DNA of 34,114 bases, from the NCBI GenBank assembly GCA_029262515.1, contig JAJCZH010000034.1:1-34114 (forward strand), written 5' to 3'. The stretch comes from Deltaproteobacteria bacterium (GTDB lineage Bacteria > Desulfobacterota > GWC2-55-46 > JADFVP01). This document shows positions 1-6,908 of the stretch, one piece after another. Position 1 is the first letter of the stretch. Every line of letters begins with the position of its first letter. Position numbers and translations under genes: made by a program. Under the pieces are notes generated by a model. That model saw only the letters and a program-made list of their open reading frames with translations. It was not told the DNA's origin and searched no databases.

Positions 1-86
1 TAAAAAGGCATGGTTACAGACAAGGCTGCTACCGCTAAAACACCACATTTGTCAGATTTTTTGCGTACATAAAGTGTATGCGGGTT

Positions 87-129
87 TTAAAAAGACAAGG
101 CGTATTCTGTAAATAACACACGCCGCCTT
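87..129 (-). terminator. possible terminator of the triheme cytochrome operon
   Basis: Read on the minus strand, 6-bp arms AAGGCG and CGCCTT (plus-strand 97-102 and 124-129) are followed by a T-rich tract (plus-strand A-rich 88-96). It lies about 40 bases past the stop of the last cytochrome gene. The stem is short and the loop long (21 nt), so this is a weak call. I see nothing else in positions 1-167. Confidence 0.33.
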
Positions 130-167
130 CTCTTTTATGAATAATTAAAGACCTAATGTACCGAAAG

Positions 168-500
168 TTACTTTTTCCCTTTTGAATGGCATTTGTTGCA
201 ATGAAAAAGGGGAAAAGCCTTGGGGCTGTTATGGCATCCCGGTGAACCGCAGAACATTTTGTTCATATTCTGCTTCATCGTTATGTTGTTTGCCCCGAGT
301 TCTGCCTTGAATATTTTCGGGTGGCACGCCGCACACTTGTAGGCTTTTTTGTGAATGTTGTGCGGAAAGACTACAGGGCTGACCCCGGCCTTTTCCCGGC
401 TACCGCCTTTAGAGTCGATCGTAATAAGATCTACGTCACTCAGTGCCATGGTTGGTACTGTAAGCAGTATAAATAACCCGGTAAGTAAGTATCTAACCAT
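168..500 (-). CDS. triheme c7-type cytochrome with one CX4CH heme site
   Basis: An exported electron-transfer protein of 110 residues, last of three tandem paralogues. Residues 1-21 form a signal peptide (ending about MALS). The mature part carries three heme-attachment motifs: CAACH, then CGSPGCH, then CNKCH near the C-terminus. The middle motif is CX4CH instead of the CXXCH seen at the same place in both neighbours; CX4CH sites are known from tetraheme cytochromes c3. Histidines before the first motif (PHNIHKK) are probable axial ligands. The spacing and the VVFPH...H...KC..CH pattern fit the triheme c7-type domain found singly or in arrays in metal-reducing and other anaerobic bacteria. 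It starts 15 bases after the preceding gene, so it is probably co-transcribed. The redox partner cannot be read from the sequence; periplasmic location is inferred from the signal peptide. Confidence 0.85.
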   Translation of the reverse strand: MVRYLLTGLFILLTVPTMALSDVDLITIDSKGGSREKAGVSPVVFPHNIHKKAYKCAACHPKIFKAELGANNITMKQNMNKMFCGSPGCHNSPKAFPLFHCNKCHSKGKK

Positions 501-515
501 GCGAGTATTGTTCCC

Positions 516-1145
516 TTATTTCTTGACTGACTTTTTAGGTGAAACGTGACACCTGGTACAGTCGGTAAGCGGGAAGGCTACTTTACCGTGACACCGTCCA
601 CACCACTGTCCCTCGGCTATGCCGATCATCGTCATGTTATTCTGTCCGGCCGCCGGAATGAAGATACTCGGGTGGCAGACTTCGCATTTGAGCCAGTATG
701 TATGCATCTCATGCGGGTAGATAACATCATCGACAAAGTCGCCCTTGGCATGAATAAGTACGTCCATGGCAAGGGGCGGCATCTCATCTTCATCTGCTTT
801 GAGCGAGTGCCTCGGTTTTATCAGGTTCTCTCTGACGAGCCGTGCCCAGTCGATAAGGCCGTAACGGTCTTTGGCGAGCCCGGAAGCCGAAAGCGCCTGC
901 GGGTGCCAGCCACGACCCTGCTTGTAAGAGAGGCTTGCAGGTTTGTTCGGGTCACCAACGCCTGCGGGTTGACCTGCCGTATCGAGATAGATGACACTCG
1001 TTGGGTCGGTCGGGTCGATCGTAGAACTTTTCTTCCTCTTCTGTGCAGACTCTACATCGCTGAATGCGCCGGTAACGGCAATGCCAACAGTGAGAACGAG
1101 CATGAAGAGGAGAGTGTATTTAGCATATCTAACGAATGACTTCAT
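516..1145 (-). CDS. triheme c7-type cytochrome with long N-terminal extension
   Basis: A 209-residue exported multiheme cytochrome. I start it at the ATG at 1145 because AGGAGG (plus-strand 1153-1158) lies seven bases upstream; an in-frame start at 1187 would overlap the preceding gene and lacks such a site. After a hydrophobic signal segment (about residues 9-28) comes an extension of about 100 residues without Cys, rich in Pro, Asp and Lys. The triheme domain at about 140-205 has motifs CEVCH, CGRCH and CTRCH, with upstream histidines in YPHEMH as likely ligands. The domain matches its two neighbours, which lack the extension. The extension could be a partner-binding or surface-anchoring region, but I recognise no known fold in it. 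Third-position and motif conservation between the paralogues supports this strand over the long opposite-strand frame. Confidence 0.88.
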   Translation of the reverse strand: MKSFVRYAKYTLLFMLVLTVGIAVTGAFSDVESAQKRKKSSTIDPTDPTSVIYLDTAGQPAGVGDPNKPASLSYKQGRGWHPQALSASGLAKDRYGLIDWARLVRENLIKPRHSLKADEDEMPPLAMDVLIHAKGDFVDDVIYPHEMHTYWLKCEVCHPSIFIPAAGQNNMTMIGIAEGQWCGRCHGKVAFPLTDCTRCHVSPKKSVKK

Positions 1146-1164
1146 TCTAAATCCTCCTTTTCCC

Positions 1165-1539
1165 TCAGTTCTGGTTTGTAGGCGCATTAGGCTTGCTGCC
1201 GTCGTAAGAGTGGCACCTGTCGCAATAGAGAGGTTCCCATGCGGTCATACCGTTGTGGCACTTACCACAGAAATTACCTCTCATGATCTCCGACATGTTA
1301 ATGTCGTTGGCACCTTTCTTAAGAATAAAGATGTCTTCGTGGCAAACTTTACATTTGAACCTGATTCTATGAAACCAGTGCGGGAATACCACAGGTTTCA
1401 CGTTGGCCTTCTTCATACTCTCTGACTTGCTGTTGAGCACGATATCTCCGTACTCGGCATTGGCTGTGGGTCCGAATATTAGTCCCGCAGACGTGGCTAC
1501 GCAAGTCAGGAGGAGAATCCAGAAGCCTATTCTCTTCAT
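1165..1539 (-). CDS. triheme c7-type cytochrome, first gene of the operon
   Basis: A 124-residue exported cytochrome: signal peptide at about residues 1-28 (ending TANA), then three CXXCH motifs (CKVCH, CGKCH, CDRCH) with the VVFPHWFH histidine pair before the first. It is the minimal form of the domain repeated in the next two genes. The ATG at 1539 has a good AGGAGG about nine bases upstream. A strong sigma70-like promoter lies at 1600-1627, leaving a leader of roughly 50 bases. Family knowledge says such small cytochromes shuttle electrons across the periplasm between inner-membrane quinol oxidases and terminal reductases; which reductase is served here is not shown. It runs divergently from aspS. 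Confidence 0.88.
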   Translation of the reverse strand: MKRIGFWILLLTCVATSAGLIFGPTANAEYGDIVLNSKSESMKKANVKPVVFPHWFHRIRFKCKVCHEDIFILKKGANDINMSEIMRGNFCGKCHNGMTAWEPLYCDRCHSYDGSKPNAPTNQN

Positions 1540-1599
1540 CGATTTGCCTCCTTGCAGTGTGTGATACTAAACTATTATAATGTGGTTATAGTAGTTGCA

Positions 1600-1627
1600 A
1601 TTATAGCGATCCGGCTAGAAGAGTCAA
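1600..1627 (-). promoter_or_regulatory. sigma70-like promoter for the cytochrome operon
   Basis: On the minus strand a TTGACT -35 (plus-strand 1622-1627) is separated by 16 bases from a perfect TATAAT -10 (plus-strand 1600-1605). It points into the three cytochrome genes and places the start of transcription near 1593. No palindromic operator is obvious beside it. Confidence 0.65.
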
Positions 1628-1760
1628 GTAAAAACTGAGTCGTACGTTATTTAATCCGCTTCTATCACCGTAGGCTGCTAATCGTTTGATAATGGGTACC
1701 TGTTATGATAAAGTCCTGCATTAATACTTTTATATATTACTGTTTATGGAGGAGAACGTT

Positions 1761-3575
1761 TTGGAGACGCTTGGCGACTGGAAAAGAAGCTGTTACTGCG
1801 GCGAGGTATCGTCGAGCCATATAGGTAATGAACTTACTCTCATGGGGTGGGTTCAGAGAAGGCGAGACCACGGCGGTGTTGTCTTTATCGACCTGCGAGA
1901 CCGCGAGGGTTTAGTGCAGTTGGTCTTTAACCCGGAAGACAACCCGGACCTGCATGCCAGGGCCCATGACCTCAGGAGCGAGTTCGTGCTTGCCGTTAAG
2001 GGTAGTGTGCGTACGAGGCCCGAAGGCACCATTAACACAGATCTCAAAACAGGCGAGGTGGAGGTGGTCGTTAGCGAACTTCGGCTGCTGAACGACTCGG
2101 CACCTATTCCCTTTATGATAGAGGACTCTGCCGAGATAACCGAAAATACGCGCCTCAAGTACAGGTACCTCGATCTTCGCCGTCCGGGCTTGCAGTCCAA
2201 GCTGATACTTCGTCACAAGGTTGCAATGGCCACACGGAACTTTTTATCGGAGAACGGTTTTTTAGAGATAGAGACTCCGGTACTGACAAAGTCCACGCCA
2301 GAGGGCGCGCGCGACTTTTTGGTGCCGTCGAGGCTGAGCGCTGGCCACTTCTTCGCTCTTCCGCAGTCGCCTCAGATATTCAAGCAGCTCTTGATGGTCT
2401 CCGGTTTCGACCGCTACTTTCAGGTCGTCAAATGTTTTCGCGACGAGGACCTGAGGGCCGACCGTCAGCCCGAGTTTACGCAGATAGATGCCGAGATGAG
2501 TTTTGTCGAGGCGGATGACGTTATTGCTATTATGGAGGGTCTCGTCGCCTCTATCTTCAAAGAGGTCGGCGCCGAGTTAAATACTCCATTCGCCCGCCTT
2601 ACTTATGCCGACGCTATTGCGCGTTATGGATTGGACGCGCCTGATACGAGGTTCGGGCTCGAACTCGTTGATGTGACCGGAATCGTCGAGGGCTCCGGTT
2701 TTAAGGTTTTTAAAGACGCCGCAACTTCCGGCGGTCTGGTAAAGGTTATTTCGGTTCCGGGCGGCGCGGCATTCTCGCGAAAAGATCTCGACGTCCTTAC
2801 AGAGCTTGCCACCACTTATGGCGCAAAGGGGCTTGCGTGGGTAAAGATCACGCAAGATGGCTGGCAGTCGCCGATTGCCAAGTTTATGAGTGACGAAGAG
2901 AAGGCCGCTATTGCCGAGGCCGCTGGAGCTGCGGTAGGCGACCTGCTTCTCTTTGGTGCCGATAAACCGTTTGTCGCAAACACGGTTCTCGGACGCGTAC
3001 GGCTAAACGTCGGCGAGCGGCTCGGTCTTATCCCGAAGGACGGTTTTAACTTTGTCTGGGTGACCGACTTTCCGATGTTCGAGTACGACGAAGGCGAGCG
3101 CCGCCATGTCGCCGTCCACCACCCCTTTACCGCGCCTAATGACGAAGATGTAGAGAAGCTGACTACCGACCCCGGCAACGTAAACGCCAAGGCGTATGAC
3201 CTTGTTTTGAACGGTGTCGAGATCGGCGGCGGAAGCATACGTATCCACCGTTCGGAAGTACAGTCAACGGTCTTCGACCTTTTAGGAATTGAAAAGCAAG
3301 AGGCTGACGAGCGTTTCGGTTTTCTGCTTGAGGCCCTTAAATTCGGCACGCCTCCGCACGGCGGCATAGCGTTCGGGCTCGACCGCATAATAACCATCAT
3401 GACCGGATCCGAATCTATTCGAGACGTGATAGCCTTTCCGAAGACGCAGAAAGCGACCTGCATGATGAGCGAGGCGCCGAGCACGGTAGACAAAAAACAG
3501 CTCGACGAACTCTTTATACGGGTCGCAAAAAAGGGGGTCGAGAAGAGCCCTGACAAGACGGATAAGAAGAGTTAA
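1761..3575 (+). CDS. aspS: aspartyl-tRNA synthetase (probably non-discriminating)
   Basis: Charges tRNA-Asp with aspartate in the cytoplasm. It is about 604 residues, normal for the bacterial type with the inserted GAD domain. The N-terminal OB-fold anticodon domain has [11 protein letters not shown]. Class II motif 2 is visible in the [17 protein letters not shown] stretch and motif 3 in [12 protein letters not shown] prefer the TTG at 1761 as start: GGAGGAG at 1748-1754 sits at correct spacing in front of it, whereas the in-frame ATG at 1746 has no ribosome binding site and would contain that site itself. The residue after RRRD is His, as in the Pseudomonas aeruginosa enzyme that also aspartylates tRNA-Asn, and not Leu as in the discriminating E. 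coli enzyme. That suggests the GatCAB route to Asn-tRNA, to be confirmed by finding gatCAB and no asnS in the genome. A strong terminator follows. Confidence 0.97.
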   Translation: METLGDWKRSCYCGEVSSSHIGNELTLMGWVQRRRDHGGVVFIDLRDREGLVQLVFNPEDNPDLHARAHDLRSEFVLAVKGSVRTRPEGTINTDLKTGEVEVVVSELRLLNDSAPIPFMIEDSAEITENTRLKYRYLDLRRPGLQSKLILRHKVAMATRNFLSENGFLEIETPVLTKSTPEGARDFLVPSRLSAGHFFALPQSPQIFKQLLMVSGFDRYFQVVKCFRDEDLRADRQPEFTQIDAEMSFVEADDVIAIMEGLVASIFKEVGAELNTPFARLTYADAIARYGLDAPDTRFGLELVDVTGIVEGSGFKVFKDAATSGGLVKVISVPGGAAFSRKDLDVLTELATTYGAKGLAWVKITQDGWQSPIAKFMSDEEKAAIAEAAGAAVGDLLLFGADKPFVANTVLGRVRLNVGERLGLIPKDGFNFVWVTDFPMFEYDEGERRHVAVHHPFTAPNDEDVEKLTTDPGNVNAKAYDLVLNGVEIGGGSIRIHRSEVQSTVFDLLGIEKQEADERFGFLLEALKFGTPPHGGIAFGLDRIITIMTGSESIRDVIAFPKTQKATCMMSEAPSTVDKKQLDELFIRVAKKGVEKSPDKTDKKS

Positions 3576-3585
3576 GATTGTTACG

Positions 3586-3615
3586 AAACCCCGCTCCTTT
3601 CGAGCGGGGTTTTTA
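3586..3615 (+). terminator. rho-independent terminator after aspS
   Basis: Perfect 11-bp stem, arms AAACCCCGCTC (3586-3596) and GAGCGGGGTTT (3602-3612), five-base loop, ending in a T-run. Confidence 0.93.
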
Positions 3616-3677
3616 TATTTCGGGCACTATTCCTTTGTACGGGGATATAGGCAGGCGTAAAAAAAATGGAGGGTAAG

Positions 3678-4526
3678 ATGGCAGACCATACCGTTTTTAT
3701 AGCTGGTCAGAAAGAGCAATGGAGCGATGTTGCCCCGGCGTGGGAGAAGTGGGACGAGCTGCTTGATGCAAGTTTCGCTTTTATAAACTACCGACTCGTA
3801 GGCGACGCGCGTCTGAGGCGCGGCCAGAAGGTTCTCGACCTCGGCTCCGGCACCGGTTACCCGGCCCTTCTTGCGGCCTCTGCCGTTAGCCCCGGCGGCT
3901 CAGTGGTCGGCGTCGATCTCTCGGAGAAGATGCTCGATGTTGCGCGGCGCAAGGCCGGCAACCTCGGCCTCGTTAACATCGAATTCATGGCAGCAGACGT
4001 CTCGAAGCTCGACTTCGAAGATGATACCTTCAATGCCGTCCTGAGCCGTTTCTGCCTGATGTTTCTGCCCGACGTTCCTGCCGCTTTAAAGGAGATAGCG
4101 CGCGTACTGAAACCGGGCGGCTACCTCTCTGCAGCGGTCTGGTCGAGTGTCGAGAAGAACCCGTTTATTACATTACCTATAAAGGTTTTGAACGAGTATG
4201 TAGACGTGCCAAAGCCAGACCCCGAGGCCCCGGGAATCTTCCGCCTTGCGCGCGAAGGCGACCTTGTTGCCATGGCAGACGGCACGGGCCTTGAACTTGT
4301 CTCGGAGGAGGAGATGGGCGCGACTTCGTACTTCGAGTCCGAGCAGCAGTACTTCGACAACCTGCACGACCTTGCCGCGCCCCTGAGGCCGCTCTTCGAC
4401 AAGCTGACACCGGACGTTAGAGACGAGGCCGTGGCGAGCATTAAAGAGGAGGCCGGACGCTACCGCGTCGGTGACAGAATAGAGCTGCCGATTACCTTCA
4501 GGGTGGTTACGCTCAAGAAGGGGTGA
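3678..4526 (+). CDS. class I SAM-dependent methyltransferase, UbiE/type-11 like
   Basis: A soluble methyltransferase of 282 residues; substrate unknown. The SAM-binding motif I is VLDLGSGTGY at about residue 50, followed by the acidic VGVDLSEKML that binds the SAM ribose, then motif II-like AADVSKLDFEDDTFNAVLSRF and the motif III region RVLKPGGYLS. The C-terminal third is predicted as substrate-binding helices. The start is the ATG at 3678, preceded by GGAGGG at 3668-3673; the in-frame ATG at 3666 overlaps that site and is unlikely. The gene stands alone between the aspS terminator and a repeat-rich intergenic stretch, so context gives no substrate. The family covers quinone, sterol-like and small-molecule methyl acceptors; assigning ubiE or menG would be unsafe without a search. 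The stop codon is embedded in a run of G-tracts. Confidence 0.85.
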   Translation: MADHTVFIAGQKEQWSDVAPAWEKWDELLDASFAFINYRLVGDARLRRGQKVLDLGSGTGYPALLAASAVSPGGSVVGVDLSEKMLDVARRKAGNLGLVNIEFMAADVSKLDFEDDTFNAVLSRFCLMFLPDVPAALKEIARVLKPGGYLSAAVWSSVEKNPFITLPIKVLNEYVDVPKPDPEAPGIFRLAREGDLVAMADGTGLELVSEEEMGATSYFESEQQYFDNLHDLAAPLRPLFDKLTPDVRDEAVASIKEEAGRYRVGDRIELPITFRVVTLKKG

Positions 4527-4543
4527 GGGTGAGGGGGGAGGGG
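4520..4543 (+). other. G-quadruplex-type motif across a stop codon
   Basis: Four G-tracts (4520-4523, 4527-4529, 4533-4538, 4540-4543) separated by TGA, TGA and A satisfy the canonical G3+N1-7 pattern on the coding strand. The first TGA loop is the methyltransferase stop codon (4524-4526). Confidence 0.55.
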
Positions 4544-4584
4544 TTCGCTACGCTCTACCTGACCGACGGGATGTTCTGTTGCTC

Positions 4585-4682
4585 TTCTCCTGCGGAGGGC
4601 TTTTAGATTTGTAGTAAGAGTCATTGCGAGCGAATAGCGAAGCAATCTACTTTCTGTCATGCTGAACTCGATTCAGCATCTC
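4585..4682. repeat. dispersed intergenic repeat, left copy
   Basis: Non-coding stretch with pieces recurring, mostly inverted, at 5756-5890: TCCTGCGGAGGGC near 4588, a CATTGCGAG...GAAGCAATCT block (4622-4648), and a perfect 8-bp hairpin with arms ATGCTGAA and TTCAGCAT (4659-4666 and 4672-4679). The style (attgcttcg / ctcgcaa, gagttcag) is that of high-copy intergenic repeats. The gap 4527-4868 holds only this, the G-tract and the MITE-like element. Confidence 0.55.
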
Positions 4683-4721
4683 AAATAGGTACAGATAGTA
4701 TTGTGCCTCAAAGCCAGATTT

Positions 4722-4862
4722 TGTAGGGTGGGCATTGCCCACCAGTAAAAGCCAATCGCACCATGTGATTCTACTTGGAGGTGGCGAACCTACAACCTCT
4801 GTGTTTTAATTCTTATATGGTTTGTTCTGTCTTTTCTTGAGGTGGGCAGTGCCCACCCTACA
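4722..4862. mobile_element. MITE-like element with 22-bp terminal inverted repeats
   Basis: The termini 4722-4743 and 4841-4862 are inverted copies of each other with one mismatch; each begins TGTAGGGTGGGCA at its outer edge. Each terminus is itself palindromic (GTGGGCA..TGCCCAC). The 97-bp interior has no ORF. This is the architecture of a miniature inverted-repeat element. I see no convincing target-site duplication, and a partner transposase cannot be named. Confidence 0.6.
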
Positions 4863-4868
4863 GGATTG

Positions 4869-5240
4869 TTATCTGGTTCGGAACTCATAACTTTTATCTG
4901 GCGCATCTTCCCAATTAACAGTTCTGTAACTAGTACACGAATCTCCATATCCATGTTTGTCGTGTTTCTTATTTTCGTTGTATGTTTGAATACCTGTTAC
5001 ACGGCTATCGTAAAACCACACAATAACATAAGCATCTGTTGTCCCGTACCCATAATCACAATATTGCCATGCTTCATCTTTAGCCTGAAATTGACGGTTT
5101 CTTGGAGGGCCAAGTTTTGAAGTCACATCTGTTTTTGTGGCTCCAGCATCTATTTGTGTTGATCTTGTAATGAAGCTGGGTGACATGCAACCTGTAAGTG
5201 CAAAAAGACATATTGAAGTTACTATTAATTTTGTTCTCAT
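4869..5240 (-). CDS. outer-membrane-type lipoprotein, SmpA/OmlA (BamE)-like
   Basis: A 123-residue putative lipoprotein. The N-terminus is a type II signal peptide with lipobox LTGC, Cys18 being the acylated residue. The following segment (about residues 28-70: TQIDAGATKTDVTSKLGPPRN and a Trp-Gln-Tyr strand) resembles the SmpA/OmlA domain of BamE, where 'G-x-T...D-V...LG-x-P' marks the first helices. Canonical BamE assists outer-membrane protein assembly, but many stand-alone relatives have unknown roles, and the C-terminal half here is unlike BamE. It overlaps the stop of the upstream gene by four bases (ATGA), so the two are translationally coupled. Base composition is more AT-rich than flanking genes, and the pair lies between dispersed repeats, suggesting acquisition. 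Function is inferred from the domain only. Confidence 0.72.
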   Translation of the reverse strand: MRTKLIVTSICLFALTGCMSPSFITRSTQIDAGATKTDVTSKLGPPRNRQFQAKDEAWQYCDYGYGTTDAYVIVWFYDSRVTGIQTYNENKKHDKHGYGDSCTSYRTVNWEDAPDKSYEFRTR

Positions 5241-5629
5241 ACATTCTCCAAATGAGTTGAGTGTAATTGTATGGAAGCTAATTGTATCTGTAGTAGGTTG
5301 CGCAGTTTAACTTGGCGGCTACGACCAAGTGAGTCGTAGTAATCGAGGTGTTTCTTAAGAGCTGACAGAGCATTACGTAGAGCAACCTCGCCAAAATCAG
5401 AGCGAATATTTTCAAGAAAGTAGTTCGTAGCATAGAAGTTTAAAGTACGGTGGTAAACCTCTCCAGCAAGCATCTTCCGTAGGTTGTGTATATAGTCGGC
5501 AGCCGACATAGCATTCATGCCTGTGTCGGTGTGAAGTTCTTTAATAGCGGAGGTTCTATCTGCACTGCCTTGGTAGACCGCTTTTGCTAATTCATATGCT
5601 CTACGCGACATATCTTTAGTAATTATCAT
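5237..5629 (-). CDS. unrecognised helical protein, first gene of a two-gene cassette
   Basis: A 130-residue soluble, mostly helical protein that I do not recognise. I start it at the ATG at 5629, nine bases after GAGGA; a TTG two codons earlier is too close to that site. Visible features: no signal peptide or membrane segment, a central GMNAMSAADYIHNLRKMLAGEVYHRT stretch, and a C-terminal amphipathic helix rich in Leu and Gln. The pattern faintly recalls a helical domain next to HNH nucleases in some restriction-type proteins, but no HNH motif is present, so I make no functional call. It overlaps the lipoprotein gene by four bases. Codons are AT-richer than in neighbours (many aat, tat, tta), a sign of transfer. 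Confidence 0.6.
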   Translation of the reverse strand: MIITKDMSRRAYELAKAVYQGSADRTSAIKELHTDTGMNAMSAADYIHNLRKMLAGEVYHRTLNFYATNYFLENIRSDFGEVALRNALSALKKHLDYYDSLGRSRQVKLRNLLQIQLASIQLHSTHLENV

Positions 5630-5755
5630 AAACAATTTTCCTCACTTACAATTGTTAGCGATTATTGTTTCCAATAGCGTACGTTGGTTTTCTCTCTATT
5701 CTACCCAACCTACGAAGACCAAAAACCTACTAAACACAAAGACCAGACCCTTAAC

Positions 5756-5890
5756 CGAGTTCAGGGTGACACTCCTGCGGAGGGCAGCTTCTTAACTGTG
5801 TAGGAAGCGGTTTTTCTCTAAGCGAAGAGAGATTGCTTCGTCGCCGACACTCCTCGCAACGACGGTACGTTATACGAGTTCAGGGTGACA
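5756..5890. repeat. dispersed intergenic repeat, right copy
   Basis: Contains two identical 16-bp copies of CGAGTTCAGGGTGACA (5756-5771 and 5875-5890), CTCCTGCGGAGGGC, and an AGATTGCTTCG...CTCGCAA block at about 5830-5860 that is the inverted counterpart of 4622-4648. It fills most of the gap between the island gene (5629) and pabC. Confidence 0.6.
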
Positions 5891-5913
5891 AATAATCCCC
5901 GTGCGGGCAGCAC

Positions 5914-6792
5914 CTACTCCACCACGCCTCTGTACGCCTCTTGAAGCCTCTCCGTAACAGGGCCAGGCACGCTCTTGCCGATTTTTTTATTCTCTATCTT
6001 TTTTATCGGCGCTATCTCCCAGAGCGTGTTCGTCAAAAAAATCTCATCGGCGCGCATTAACTCGGCCTCTGTTATTCGCGCTTCGGTTATCGGTATCTTT
6101 TTTCTCTTTGCGATCTTTATCACAACGCCGCGCGTTACTCCGGGCAGCACGCCGCCAGCGGCCCTTCCGCTTCCTGCGACTGGCGTTTTTATCTTACCGT
6201 TCTTGACGATAAAAATATTCGACGCCGTGCCCTCTAGCACGCCTTCGTTACTATCTACAAAAATACCTTCGAAGAGGCCCTTGCTGTTCGCTTCTCCGCG
6301 CCCCAAAACATTGGGCAGAAAGTTTAGCGATTTTATCCCGGGCAGGGCAGGTCCGTAACCCTTGATGAGCGCACCTGTCAGGCCGCTGGTCTGCGCGCGT
6401 TTTACCTCTTCGGTGTTGACAGAGCGCGTATAGATTATTACTGTCGGTCTGGTCGGCCTTCTCGGCGCAAAACCTTTTTTTTCAACTCCGCGCGTAATGG
6501 TAATTCGTATCGACGCCGCGTTGTTCATGAGGCCGTTTTTTCTTAAGAGCTTGAAGAGCAGACCCTCTTTTATGTCGTCGACCAGTTTATCTATTGCGCT
6601 CTTCTCTATGCCGATAGCGCGCAGCCCCCTGTGTAACCTTTTGAAGTGTTGAGGCACGAAGAGCGGCACGCCGGACTCGGCCTTGAGGGTCTCGAAGATG
6701 CCGTCGCCGAAGACGAGCCCGCGGTCGAAGACCGGGATCAGGGCCTTGGCTTCCGGCACTATTCTGCCGTTCAGGTAAACGAATTCCGCCAT
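5914..6792 (-). CDS. pabC: 4-amino-4-deoxychorismate lyase (class IV aminotransferase fold)
   Basis: Cytoplasmic PLP enzyme that releases pyruvate from aminodeoxychorismate to give p-aminobenzoate for folate. It has 292 residues, close to class IV family size. Typical landmarks: FVYLNGRIVPE start, the VFDRGLVFGDGIFETLK block, the PLP lysine in GIKSLNFLPNVL (about residue 154), and LEGTASNIFIVKNG with the phosphate-binding region GVLPGVTRG. Branched-chain aminotransferases and D-amino acid aminotransferases share this fold. I choose PabC because pabB lies directly upstream on the same strand, 116 bases away. The start ATG at 6792 follows a GAGGGTG site. Residual uncertainty is substrate choice within class IV. 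Confidence 0.87.
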   Translation of the reverse strand: MAEFVYLNGRIVPEAKALIPVFDRGLVFGDGIFETLKAESGVPLFVPQHFKRLHRGLRAIGIEKSAIDKLVDDIKEGLLFKLLRKNGLMNNAASIRITITRGVEKKGFAPRRPTRPTVIIYTRSVNTEEVKRAQTSGLTGALIKGYGPALPGIKSLNFLPNVLGRGEANSKGLFEGIFVDSNEGVLEGTASNIFIVKNGKIKTPVAGSGRAAGGVLPGVTRGVVIKIAKRKKIPITEARITEAELMRADEIFLTNTLWEIAPIKKIENKKIGKSVPGPVTERLQEAYRGVVE

Positions 6793-6908
6793 AGGTCTTT
6801 CACCCTCACTGTCAAATAAAAGTCAAATAAAAATGCGTGATAAAATCCTTAAGTCCAGGTCTGCTTTGCACCCTGATTATACTACAACTTTATCCGGTCG
6901 GTTATATT

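Noticed and set aside
546-1425. Long plus-strand frames opposite the cytochrome genes
   Set aside because: The minus strand carries signal peptides, heme motifs and ribosome sites; the plus products match nothing and lack start signals.
2816-3556. 246-codon minus frame inside aspS
   Set aside because: Lies opposite a fully conserved synthetase domain; Ser/Arg-rich shadow.
4585-5890. Repeats as a CRISPR array
   Set aside because: Copies are irregular, partly inverted, and not separated by equal spacers; no cas genes are present.
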